The notes beneath the pieces were generated by a model. That model searched no databases and was not told the origin of the DNA. It saw only the letters and a program-made list of their open reading frames with translations. From positions 1 through 42,884 of the forward strand of contig JAUVZL010000018.1 in NCBI GenBank assembly GCA_030602565.1: a DNA stretch of 42,884 nt, written 5' to 3'. Positions 1-6,227 of this stretch are shown one piece after another; the stretch's first letter is position 1, and each line of letters opens with the position of its first letter. The position numbers and the translations under genes are program-made. The DNA is from Candidatus Stahliibacteriota bacterium. Lineage in GTDB: Bacteria > Hydrothermota > Tepidihabitantia > SM23-42.

Positions 1-318
1 AATAATACTTTCAACAACATGCATGATTATTTCCATATCGCTTGCAGATTCACTTATTTCTCGAGCTTGGAAATAACATGCAGCAGACTTGTTGTTTTGA
101 GCTAACAACCTAAAGTACATAAGCAGACAGCTTTTTCCTGAACCCCATCCACCATTTATGATGTAGTGGTTCGTCTTTCCTGTTTTGGCTTCGTCTATTT
201 TCTTTAAGAAAAGACCTATTTCTTTGTCTCTATCGATAAAGACTTTGGGTTCTTGACCTGATTTTGGACTGAAGGGATTAGGTTTTATCATTTCAATCAT
301 CTCTTTAATGTTAGTCAA
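1..318 (-). CDS. P-loop ATPase, N-terminal part (runs off the left edge)
   Basis: The 106 visible codons are the N-terminus; the rest lies outside the window. After about 45 residues there is a Walker A motif, GGWGSGKS, preceded by an 'FIDRDKEIGLFLKKID' segment. A conserved R-D-x-E stretch before the P-loop is typical of AAA_16/archaeal-type ATPases related to ORC/STAND proteins. No Walker B is visible. The start chosen is TTG at 318, with an AAGGAGGAG Shine-Dalgarno just upstream; no ATG gives as good a fit. The family assignment is tentative because the sensor and effector regions are missing. It could be a KAP, STAND or transposition-type ATPase. Confidence 0.65.
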   Translation of the reverse strand, partial: MTNIKEMIEMIKPNPFSPKSGQEPKVFIDRDKEIGLFLKKIDEAKTGKTNHYIINGGWGSGKSCLLMYFRLLAQNNKSAACYFQAREISESASDMEIIMHVVESII

Positions 319-335
319 TTCAGCTCCTCCTTCAT
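315..335 (-). other. Six-codon upstream ORF overlapping the ATPase start
   Basis: ATG at 335 opens the peptide MKEELN and stops with TGA at 315-317, which overlaps the TTG start of the ATPase. The Shine-Dalgarno of the ATPase lies inside this ORF. The arrangement would allow translational coupling. Function is inferred from layout only. Confidence 0.35.
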
Positions 336-349
336 TACACTTATGTTCT

Positions 350-377
350 ATTATGCCCTAAAATCCAGGAAAGTCAA
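350..377 (-). promoter_or_regulatory. Promoter of the ATPase gene
   Basis: On the minus strand TTGACT (372-377), 16 bp, CATAAT (350-355). It is followed 14 nt later by the ATG of the upstream mini-ORF. Confidence 0.6.
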
Positions 378-509
378 GATTTTCAAAGAGTTTCAAAATT
401 CACTCTGTTAAAGCCTGTTAGATACCATAAGGCTTCATACAATGATGACACTGATGCTTTGCTGAGCTTCGTAAAGTTCTCGACGGGCTCGAACAATAAG
501 CGCCTTACT

Positions 510-545
510 CCCCTCACCTTAATCCTCTCCCCAAAGGGGCGAGGA
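510..545. repeat. CCCTCACC-type palindromic repeat
   Basis: CCCTCACC followed by CCTCTCCCC AAA GGGGCGAGG, forming a hairpin. Relatives lie at 2346-2382, 3937-4002 and 12649-12690. Confidence 0.65.
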
Positions 546-608
546 AGTTAGGGAATAGGGATCAGGAAACAGTAACCCCTCACCCCTGAAACAATACTGC
601 CCTGAAGA

Positions 609-633
609 GATTCTGAACCAAGTTCAGAATGAC
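609..633 (+). repeat. GAT...ATGAC hairpin repeat, copy 1
   Basis: Stem TTCTGAAC / GTTCAGAA with loop CAA, bounded by GA and TGAC. It is the most divergent member of the family at 719, 2885, 3050 and 3086. Confidence 0.6.
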
Positions 634-718
634 ACTTTCAGGGTTCAGGGCAGGCTTAGAGACATAAGAATTAAAGCATAGGATGTAGTAAGTCGTAGGG
701 CCTAAGAACGAAAAGACT

Positions 719-746
719 GGATCGTCCGATCTGGTCGGACGATGAC
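719..746 (+). repeat. GGAT...ATGAC hairpin repeat, copy 2
   Basis: GG, stem ATCGTCCGA, loop TCTGG, stem TCGGACGAT, GAC. The stem sequence differs from the other copies but pairing is kept. Confidence 0.65.
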
Positions 747-912
747 CCCGATATAATAGCTTTGCCATTATACGGGCAGGCGGGATAAATAAGGCGAAAA
801 GACTGGGAAGCAGAGGGGGTCAGGTCTTCTTGACATTCTACAAATAAGCAGTCATCCAAAGGGTTTCGTCCCGCGGTAATGTCCCTTTTTTGTCTATATT
901 TCCCTTTATTAT

Positions 913-1548
913 TCACCATGACTTCGGCTTATATATTTCTTTTCCAGCTTTTAGCACTGCGGGATTTGGGAATTGATGTTTTATATACTGTTTTTTACTG
1001 ATTGAGAAAGATCCAGGTGCGAGGGAAGCTAATTCTTTGTTTTTTCTCGCGTAAGGAAAGCAAAAGACGATCTTTTTCGCGGGGAACAAATTCTTGCATT
1101 TTCTTATTGCAGGTGAAAGATCTGTATCACCCGACACAATAACAGCGGTATCGCATTCATCTTTCAGGAAAATTTCTACGACTTTGATGGCAATAGTAAC
1201 ATCTGTTTCTTTTTCTTCATGTTTTAAAACCATGCTCTTGCATTTGTCGCAATATACATATTTAACCTTAAAGCGCCCAAGTTCAACGTTTATCCCCGAT
1301 GATTCTAAACAGCTAATATAATCTTTATGGCGCTGGATTTTTCTTGGATCTTGCGCACTCAGGTAATAAGGGATAGCTGAAAAATAATGGATTGCTTGGA
1401 CTTGTGCGTCTTTACCAAAAAGATGGATATATGATTTCATCAAAGAAGCAAGATCTAACCATTTTGTGCAATAGCCGGTATGACGCCTGAGCTCTAATGT
1501 TGAATGGTAGATATTAAATCCGTCAATTAGGAAGATTACTCTATTCAT
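913..1548 (-). CDS. NYN-domain (LabA/DUF88-like) putative ribonuclease
   Basis: A 211-residue protein with the PIN-like NYN fold signature. Asp9 sits in 'VIFLIDGFNIYHS', Asp116 in 'KETDVTIA', and Asp141 and Asp143 in 'VSGDTDLSPAI'. In the family these acidic residues coordinate metal for RNA cleavage. Cys100 and Cys103 (CDKC) suggest half of a zinc site. The tail is basic and Pro-rich ('KAGKEIYKPKSW'), possibly RNA-binding. The protein is complete for a stand-alone NYN protein, predicted cytosolic. It lies alone, facing left. The ATG at 1548 has its GGAGG 11 nt upstream inside a hairpin, so expression is probably controlled at the leader. The target RNA is unknown. Confidence 0.85.
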   Translation of the reverse strand: MNRVIFLIDGFNIYHSTLELRRHTGYCTKWLDLASLMKSYIHLFGKDAQVQAIHYFSAIPYYLSAQDPRKIQRHKDYISCLESSGINVELGRFKVKYVYCDKCKSMVLKHEEKETDVTIAIKVVEIFLKDECDTAVIVSGDTDLSPAIRKCKNLFPAKKIVFCFPYARKNKELASLAPGSFSISKKQYIKHQFPNPAVLKAGKEIYKPKSW

Positions 1549-1553
1549 GGCAA

Positions 1554-1606
1554 GAAAAACCTCCGGATCGTAACCCGGAGGTGGCTAGTGAGCCGTAGCT
1601 CACTAG
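1554..1606 (-). promoter_or_regulatory. Double-hairpin leader that encloses the NYN ribosome-binding site
   Basis: On the transcript, hairpin 1 pairs CTAGTGAGC with GCTCACTAG around a 4-nt TACG loop (1585-1606). Hairpin 2 pairs CCGGAGG (1560-1566) with CCTCCGG (1575-1581) around an 8-nt loop. Hairpin 2 is followed by five T, so it looks like a terminator, yet its 3' arm is also the only Shine-Dalgarno (GGAGG) for the gene. It could act as an attenuator, a sequestered ribosome site or an autoregulatory cleavage site. Confidence 0.6.
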
Positions 1607-1622
1607 GGATGATTACATTATA

Positions 1623-1650
1623 ATTATATTGCATTTTAGCATTTTGTCAA
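1623..1650 (-). promoter_or_regulatory. Promoter of the NYN gene
   Basis: TTGACA (1645-1650), 16 bp, TATAAT (1623-1628) on the minus strand. Four nt later comes ATG directly followed by TAA (1613-1618), a minimal start-stop at the predicted RNA 5' end. Confidence 0.75.
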
Positions 1651-1982
1651 GGTAGCAAAATCATATACTGCCAAATCTCCTACATAATAATAATCAATAT
1701 GTGCGAAAAATCAAGGGTTTTGTATATTCAAGAAAACCACTCTTAGTAATCCGCAGCTTGATCGCACAAAGGCAAGAAGAGAGAAAAGGAATTAGAGTTG
1801 GTAACTATTAACTAACCTCTTCCATATTTGAATATTCCGTACGATTGGTATTTGGTTGAGCGGATGAGTATTCTGTTCACTCGAACAATAAAACGCGGAG
1901 CAAGCTCCGCCACTACGATATTTATTTGAAGAACAGTATGTAGTTTTGTACTTGCCTGCACTCTGAATCTGCCCTACCATTA
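1651..1982. other. Spacer without a recognisable gene
   Basis: AT-rich. The only structure noted is a short CGGAGC/GCTCCG palindrome near 1895-1908. A 62-codon reading frame on the minus strand has no Shine-Dalgarno and low-complexity content. Confidence 0.5.
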
Positions 1983-2010
1983 TTGACTAAATCACAAAAT
2001 TCACTATAAT
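1983..2010 (+). promoter_or_regulatory. Promoter upstream of tRNA-Arg
   Basis: TTGACT (1983-1988), 16 bp, TATAAT (2005-2010). It reads toward tRNA-Arg at 2100 and may continue into tadA. Unlike the mRNA promoters, no ATG follows the -10. Confidence 0.7.
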
Positions 2011-2099
2011 ACGACAGCAGTGAACAGTGATTAGTAATCAGGATACCGAAGGTTTTTAATTCTTTCTCTTTCGCTTAGTGCTCAGTGTTTATTGAAAAA

Positions 2100-2173
2100 G
2101 CGCCCGTGGCTCAATTGGATAGAGCAGCGGACTACGGATCCGCAGATTAGGCGTTCGAGTCGCCTCGGGCGTA
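2100..2173 (+). tRNA. tRNA-Arg (ACG)
   Basis: The cloverleaf can be drawn by eye: acceptor GCGCCCG with CGGGCGT, anticodon stem GCGGA/TCCGC around loop CTACGGA (anticodon ACG), and T arm AGGCG-TTCGAGT-CGCCT. CCA is not encoded. A34 is expected to be deaminated to inosine, presumably by the product of tadA, which lies next downstream. Confidence 0.95.
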
Positions 2174-2215
2174 TGCGAATTCTACTCGCATTTGTTGTTT
2201 AATGCGAATGAAGAA

Positions 2216-2335
2216 TTCAGCATCCCGCATCTGCCATTAGAGAATGGCAGAAAGGGGTTACATTATCTTTGGATTTGGCTACAAAGTTCAGCATCCCGCA
2301 TCTGCCATTAGGGAATGGCGGAAAGGGATTACATT
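2216..2335. repeat. Direct repeat of a 49-nt hairpin unit
   Basis: Two nearly identical 49-nt copies (2216-2264 and 2287-2335), 71 nt apart. Each holds CTGCCATT-loop-AATGGCAG (second copy AATGGCGG, still pairing through G-U). They sit between tRNA-Arg and tadA. Confidence 0.8.
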
Positions 2336-2345
2336 GATGTTATTT

Positions 2346-2382
2346 CCCCTCACCCTAGCCCTCTCCCCAAAGGGGAGAGGGG
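2346..2382. repeat. CCCTCACC-type palindromic repeat
   Basis: CCCCTCACC, then CCTCTCCCC AAA GGGGAGAGG. It lies just ahead of tadA and accounts for the spurious N-terminal extension open in the tadA frame. Confidence 0.7.
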
Positions 2383-2410
2383 CTATAGGTGTAGGATTTT
2401 GGAGTCAGAA

Positions 2411-2911
2411 ATGAACGATGAGTTCTATATGAACGAGGCGCTTAAAGAAGCTCAAAAGGCATACGAAGCAGATGAGGTGCCGATCGGTGCGGTTGCCGTG
2501 TATAAGAATCAGATTATTGGACGGGGACACAATCGAACCGAACATTTGCATGACCCAACTGCGCATGCTGAGATCATCGCGATAACTGCAGCCGCGAATG
2601 CACTCGGCTCTTGGCGCTTAGAAAATGTTGATATTTATACAACGGTTGAACCTTGTATTATGTGTGCAGGCGCATTGGTTTTAGCACGTGTGAAGCGCAT
2701 CATATTTGGCGCACGCGATGAGAAATTTGGTGGTTGTGGTTCAATTTTTAATATTGTTAATGAGCAGAAACTCAATCATCAAATCGAAGTCGTTGAGGGT
2801 TTGCTGAAAGAACAAGCCGTTTCTTTGATGAAAGAATTTTTTGAAAAAAAGAGAAAAAAAGGCGATAGCAATCCGGATTCTGCTGGATTCCCCGGTCAAG
2901 CCGGGGAATGA
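2411..2911 (+). CDS. tadA: tRNA(Arg) adenosine-34 deaminase
   Basis: A zinc-dependent deaminase that turns A34 into inosine in tRNA-Arg(ACG). The motif 'TAHAEI' gives the zinc ligand His52 and the catalytic Glu54. 'PCIMCAGA' supplies Cys82 and Cys85. The ATG at 2411 is preferred over the open frame from 2315 because it has GGAG seven nt upstream and the extra residues come from a repeat. The last dozen residues (NPDSAGFPGQAGE) are encoded by an intergenic GGAT...ATGAC repeat, which has replaced the normal stop. The substrate tRNA gene lies 240 nt upstream. Identification is firm. Confidence 0.95.
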   Translation: MNDEFYMNEALKEAQKAYEADEVPIGAVAVYKNQIIGRGHNRTEHLHDPTAHAEIIAITAAANALGSWRLENVDIYTTVEPCIMCAGALVLARVKRIIFGARDEKFGGCGSIFNIVNEQKLNHQIEVVEGLLKEQAVSLMKEFFEKKRKKGDSNPDSAGFPGQAGE

Positions 2912-2912
2912 C
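2885..2912 (+). repeat. GGAT...ATGAC hairpin repeat, copy 3 (inside the tadA 3' end)
   Basis: GGAT, stem TCCCCGG, loop TCAAG, stem CCGGGGA, ATGAC. The tadA stop codon is inside its last bases. Confidence 0.75.
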
Positions 2913-2985
2913 AATGTGAGACTCCGGGGAATGACAATGTGAGACTCCGGGGAATGACAATGTGAGACTCCGGGGAATGACCCCG
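2901..2985. repeat. 23-nt tandem repeat
   Basis: Three identical 23-nt units starting CCGGGGAATGAC and ending GTGAGACT (2901-2923, 2924-2946, 2947-2969) plus a partial fourth. Further partial copies lie at about 3124-3157. The unit begins with the 3' half of hairpin copy 3, so the array seems to have grown from it. Confidence 0.85.
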
Positions 2986-3049
2986 TACAACTTCGTTTTA
3001 CGGGGTAGGCATAAGGGGGAGTCGAACAACGAACGTCATAAGTTCAAGT

Positions 3050-3077
3050 GTCATCATCCGGTTTAACCGGATGATCC
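3050..3077 (-). repeat. GGAT...ATGAC hairpin repeat, copy 5 (minus strand)
   Basis: Read on the minus strand: GGAT, stem CATCCGG, loop TTAAA, stem CCGGATG, ATGAC. Same flanks as the other copies with a different, fully paired stem. Confidence 0.65.
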
Positions 3078-3085
3078 AGGAATTT

Positions 3086-3113
3086 GGATTGCCCGATCGA
3101 GTCGGGCAATGAC
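3086..3113 (+). repeat. GGAT...ATGAC hairpin repeat, copy 4
   Basis: GGAT, stem TGCCCGA, loop TCGAG, stem TCGGGCA, ATGAC. Confidence 0.7.
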
Positions 3114-3237
3114 CGAGGGGGAGGCCGGGGAATGACAATGTGAGACTCCGGGGAATGGTTGGTCGATTGATTATTAAATGTTATGTAATTGATCAATGGT
3201 TAATTTTGACCAAACTGACTTTATGGTTTTTTAATTT

Positions 3238-3265
3238 GCAATAAGCCATAAGCAATTAGCGATTA
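3238..3265. repeat. Heptamer repeat, four units
   Basis: GCAATAA, GCCATAA, GCAATTA, GCGATTA. Same period and GC-start as the large array at 9225-9420. Confidence 0.6.
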
Positions 3266-3291
3266 GCCGTGCCACACAGAGTGTGGCACAT

Positions 3292-3378
3292 GGAGAGATG
3301 GCCGAGTGGACGAAGGCGCGCGATTCGAAATCGTGTATCCGTTAACGCGGATCGGGGGTTCAAATCCCTCTCTCTCCG
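3292..3378 (+). tRNA. tRNA-Ser (CGA)
   Basis: Acceptor GGAGAGA pairs with TCTCTCC. The anticodon stem is CGCGA/TCGTG around TTCGAAA (anticodon CGA). There is a long class II variable arm and a T arm GGGGG-TTCAAAT-CCCTC. Discriminator G; CCA is not encoded. Length 87 nt, normal for serine tRNA. Its 3' end is duplicated at 3793-3810. Confidence 0.95.
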
Positions 3379-3399
3379 TGCGTCATCAGAGATGACGCT

Positions 3400-3427
3400 G
3401 CTTATAGCGAATAGCAGATAGCATATA
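3400..3427. repeat. Heptamer repeat, four units
   Basis: GCTTATA, GCGAATA, GCAGATA, GCATATA. Confidence 0.65.
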
Positions 3428-3792
3428 AAAATATGCAACGAGAGGACTCGTTGCACTCCATAGATGACACCATCTTCGATGGCGTCGATTACCCCGTACG
3501 TTTGACAACTTACGGGGCAGGCAGTGATAGCAGAAAGATTATCCCGAATTTTCCTATTTTGTTATTTAATAATGGTAATTCGTTTACCCCGTAGTTCGCA
3601 GAACAGCGGGGAGGATCCCGTTTTACGGGACACAGATGTTAATTTTTCCGCCATCAGAGTCTACTTCAGCCGTAGGATCAAGGTAATTCAAGGTCGGGGG
3701 TTTCCCGTTTCTATCATTAGGAAAGAAAAGGATATTTTAAGGAAACGGGATCCCGATTCCTTGGAATTAAAAGATTTAATGTAGAATCGGGA

Positions 3793-3810
3793 CAAATCCC
3801 TCTCTCTCCG
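3793..3810 (+). repeat. Second copy of the tRNA-Ser 3' end (possible attachment-site remnant)
   Basis: CAAATCCCTCTCTCTCCG is identical to the last 18 nt of tRNA-Ser (3361-3378). It is preceded by ATCGGG as in the tRNA, with a 3-nt difference. A duplicated tRNA 3' end is the classical mark of site-specific integration, but no integrase lies between the copies. Confidence 0.5.
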
Positions 3811-3891
3811 CCACCTTCGGTGGCGTCGATTACACAGATTAACAGATTAGATTTCACGGATATTATTATTTCCGTCATCAGAGATGACGCT

Positions 3892-3919
3892 GCTTATGGC
3901 TTATAGCGAATAGCGTATA
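3892..3919. repeat. Heptamer repeat, four units
   Basis: GCTTATG, GCTTATA, GCGAATA, GCGTATA. Confidence 0.65.
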
Positions 3920-3936
3920 ACAGGGATATTGTTACA

Positions 3937-4002
3937 CCCTCACCCCCGTATCAAGTACGGGGCAGGCTCTTGCCCTCTCCCGTCAAGGGAGAGGGCAAGA
4001 GG
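3937..4002. repeat. CCCTCACC-type palindromic repeat, expanded copy
   Basis: CCCTCACC, a short insertion with a GTACGGGGCAGG motif, then TTGCCCTCTCCC GTCAA GGGAGAGGGCAA as a hairpin. Confidence 0.65.
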
Positions 4003-4080
4003 GAATATTTTTAGTATAACTTAGTAATTTCTTTTTGCAACGAGAGGGCTCGTTGCACTCCATAGATGTAATAACGGATA

Positions 4081-4109
4081 AAAAAAAGGCGGGCAGAGCC
4101 CGCCTTTTT
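4081..4109. terminator. Bidirectional intrinsic terminator
   Basis: GGCGGGC (4088-4094), AGA, GCCCGCC (4098-4104), flanked by A7 on the left and T5 on the right. It ends the leftward outer-membrane gene at 4131. Confidence 0.85.
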
Positions 4110-4130
4110 GAATTCAGCTTAATGGTCTGT

Positions 4131-4628
4131 TTACAATCCAAGTGGAAATGTCACACCGAGTTGGGCGTAGATGGCAGTGGTCATTTCATCTGGCTCACGG
4201 TCTTTCTGGAAATCCAGGTTATGGAGACCACCTTCTAAATAGGCATTAAAACCGCCAAAGCCCATTTCTCCGCCGAGACCACCCTTTAGTTCAAGACCCA
4301 TAGTTGAAGGATCTTCAAGTCCTAGGTCGAACCTCAAACCGAATACTAAATAAGGTTGGAACGAAGCGGGCATTGGAAATTTAATAAGTAGGTCTGTTTC
4401 CATGCCTGTGCCAAATAAAATCCCTTTGGCATTTTCTCTAAGACTTACATCCAATAGACCAACGCGTAAATCAAGGACTGGAAGAATCGGAATACGTGCA
4501 TCACCTTTGATGCAAAGATAACGAGTGGAATCTGCGACATCCTCATACGCAACGCCTAAACCAAGCGTAAGACCATACAAACCACTTAACATTGAAGCAG
4601 CTATTGCTATAGCAAAAAGCTTTTTCAT
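4131..4628 (-). CDS. Small exported beta-barrel-like outer-membrane protein
   Basis: A 165-residue protein with a clear signal peptide (MKKLFAIAIAASMLSGLYG) followed by alternating hydrophobic/polar strands rich in Gly and aromatics ('YLVFGLRFDLGLED', 'GGLGGEMGFGGFNAYLEGG'). It ends in a strand-like 'IYAQLGVTFPLGL'. This fits an eight-stranded outer-membrane barrel, but no named family is recognised. The start at 4628 is preferred over an ATG eight codons upstream because it has AGGAGG with 4-nt spacing and a standard signal peptide. It is monocistronic, with its own promoter and terminator. Confidence 0.75.
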   Translation of the reverse strand: MKKLFAIAIAASMLSGLYGLTLGLGVAYEDVADSTRYLCIKGDARIPILPVLDLRVGLLDVSLRENAKGILFGTGMETDLLIKFPMPASFQPYLVFGLRFDLGLEDPSTMGLELKGGLGGEMGFGGFNAYLEGGLHNLDFQKDREPDEMTTAIYAQLGVTFPLGL

Positions 4629-4645
4629 CTTACCTCCTTTTCCAT
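4625..4645 (-). other. Six-codon upstream ORF coupled to the outer-membrane gene
   Basis: ATG at 4645, 6 nt after the -10, opens MEKEVR. Its TGA (4625-4627) overlaps the downstream ATG as ATGA. The AGGAGG used by the main gene lies within it. Confidence 0.4.
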
Positions 4646-4651
4646 TTTGCA

Positions 4652-4679
4652 ATTATATATATAATTAAAAGTTTGTCAA
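4652..4679 (-). promoter_or_regulatory. Promoter of the outer-membrane gene
   Basis: TTGACA (4674-4679), 16 bp, TATAAT (4652-4657), minus strand. Confidence 0.8.
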
Positions 4680-5024
4680 GAGGTAATTTGCATACACCGA
4701 CGGATTTAAGTCTCATCAGATTCGACGGGGCTATCAAATTATTACGGAGAACATGAAATAGTTCTCATTTTGGGTAATGGATATAGGAACTGTAGGAATC
4801 GGGCATTAATAATTGGACTGCCTGATAAACCCCGCTTCTTCATAAGGGGCGTGGGTAAATCACCTGTCTGCCTCAGGCGGAGGCGACTACATCATTAAGG
4901 AACTTCTCGACTCCCCCGCACTTTTGTAAAAGTACGGGGTCGCTCGAAGAGTAAAGAGTTACTGTTCGGGATTTGTCGAGAACATACATTTCGTGGATGA
5001 TCTGAGAACTATTTTATGTTCTTC
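4680..5024. other. Spacer with no gene seen
   Basis: Contains short fragments of dispersed repeats ('GTACGGGG'-type, 'CCTGTCTGCC'-type) only. No tRNA, promoter or plausible ORF was found. Confidence 0.5.
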
Positions 5025-6227
5025 TCAGTAATTCTTGGCGGCGATTTTCTTTTCTATCTTGGCGGCGAGAATATCGGCTGAAACAGGGTTATTAAGATCG
5101 ATATAATACAGACGCCATCTTTTCTTTATTTTTCTTGCCACGGCAATTTTTGTGCCATCTGCAGAAAGCCTTGGATTCCAATCAGGCACCGAATTATAAG
5201 TGAGCCGGAATAATTTTTTACTTTTCAAATCGAAACGGTATATTTCCCATTTACCCTCGCGGTTTGACTTGAAAAACAGGGCTTGGTCTAATAATAGTGG
5301 ATCATTGTCATCAGCATCGCTTTCATAGAGTACTTTTTCCCTACCACCGTTTTTCTTCATTATATATATATTCTCGCTGCCATTTCTTTTAGAAGAAAAT
5401 ACGATTGATTTACCATCTGATGAAAACTTAGGGAACCCATCCCAGTAATTATTTTTTGTTAGCCGCTTTATTTTCTTGTTTTCGATATTCACTTTGTAGA
5501 TTTCCCACTTGTAAGGATCGTCCATGTTTGATACAAATACGACTTCCTTACCATCTGGAGAAAAGGCAGGAGAGAAATCTTGTGCTGTGTTGTCGGTTAT
5601 TTGTTTTACATTTTTGCTTTTTATATCGTAGATATACAACTCATCGTCGCCATCAGCATTGGACACAAAAATGATGCTGTCACCAGTGGGCGAGAAATCA
5701 GGATCAGTATTCATGCCGCTTGAGGTTATTTTCTTAATGACTTTACCGTTGAGTTTGGTTAAATAGATGTTTGCCATGTCTCTTTTTGCTGCGGCGATTG
5801 CGATTGTTTTACCGTCCGGGCTAAGCGCACCTTTGAACTGATTCATTTTTTTCATCGGGATTGATTTCCATACATACGGGTCTATTTTCAAAGAGGTTGC
5901 TAACATTTCTCTTAAGGGGACATTGTTCTTGAAACTTGAAGTCGTGTCGAGCTGGAATACTTTTAGATAATGAACGAAAGATTTTTGGATTGAGTCGAGG
6001 TGTGCGTAGCTAAGGCTCAAACTAAAATGCACTTCAGGATTCAAAGAATCAGTCTTCAATGAGGTCTGCAAAGATTTGACCGCTGCTGCATAGTCGCCTT
6101 TTTCAATTGCCGTAATCCCTTTTTGCAATTCATCTTTGCGTGAACAAAATACCGCTAACATAATTATAAAGGCAAACCCCAGTTTACAAGTGTATCTAAT
6201 CATCGATGTTTTTGTATTTTTGATCAT
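5025..6227 (-). CDS. Exported TPR plus TolB-like beta-propeller protein
   Basis: About 400 residues. The N-terminus has a hydrophobic export signal ending 'IIMLAVFCSRK', which may be a loose lipobox with Cys as the lipidated residue. Residues ~35-100 look like two TPR-type helical hairpins ('GDYAAAVKSLQTSLKTD'). The rest is five or six PD40/TolB blades, each with a 'SPDGKxIxFxS' core followed by 'xxIYxxD'. Such proteins sit in the periplasm or cell surface and bind partners; no catalytic residues are seen. Start is uncertain: ATG 6227 has GGAG only 2 nt upstream, and ATG 6203 lacks a Shine-Dalgarno but gives a cleaner signal. The 5' end overlaps pdxA by 32 nt, so translation is likely coupled. 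Confidence 0.75.
   Translation of the reverse strand: MIKNTKTSMIRYTCKLGFAFIIMLAVFCSRKDELQKGITAIEKGDYAAAVKSLQTSLKTDSLNPEVHFSLSLSYAHLDSIQKSFVHYLKVFQLDTTSSFKNNVPLREMLATSLKIDPYVWKSIPMKKMNQFKGALSPDGKTIAIAAAKRDMANIYLTKLNGKVIKKITSSGMNTDPDFSPTGDSIIFVSNADGDDELYIYDIKSKNVKQITDNTAQDFSPAFSPDGKEVVFVSNMDDPYKWEIYKVNIENKKIKRLTKNNYWDGFPKFSSDGKSIVFSSKRNGSENIYIMKKNGGREKVLYESDADDNDPLLLDQALFFKSNREGKWEIYRFDLKSKKLFRLTYNSVPDWNPRLSADGTKIAVARKIKKRWRLYYIDLNNPVSADILAAKIEKKIAAKNY

Larger units (their letters stand above)
378..912. other. Gene-free repeat-rich spacer
   Basis: No convincing gene is seen. The stretch holds a CCCTCACC/CTCTCCCC-type palindrome at about 510-545 and two GAT...ATGAC hairpin repeats (609-633, 719-746). 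The short reading frames here run through these repeats and have no Shine-Dalgarno or family resemblance. Confidence 0.6.
3379..4080. other. Repeat mosaic without genes, containing a segmental duplication
   Basis: The order after the tRNA-Ser 3' end is: a GTCATCAGAGATGACGC hairpin, four heptamers, a GCAACGAG...CTCGTTGC hairpin and a GGTGGCGTCGATTA-like motif. Much of this recurs after a second copy of the tRNA 3' end at 3793. The 86-codon frame at 3524-3784 crosses repeats, lacks a Shine-Dalgarno and resembles no family. Confidence 0.6.

Noticed and set aside
671-919. 82-codon minus-strand ORF next to the NYN gene
   Set aside because: Crosses a hairpin repeat and overlaps the 3' end of the NYN gene; no ribosome site.
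2315-2410. N-terminal extension of tadA
   Set aside because: Encoded by a CCCTCACC repeat; the ATG at 2411 has a good Shine-Dalgarno and fits the family.
2901-2985. CRISPR array
   Set aside because: 23-nt units are directly joined without spacers.
3524-3784. 86-codon ORF after tRNA-Ser
   Set aside because: Runs through palindromic repeats, lacks a Shine-Dalgarno and promoter, and its protein resembles nothing.
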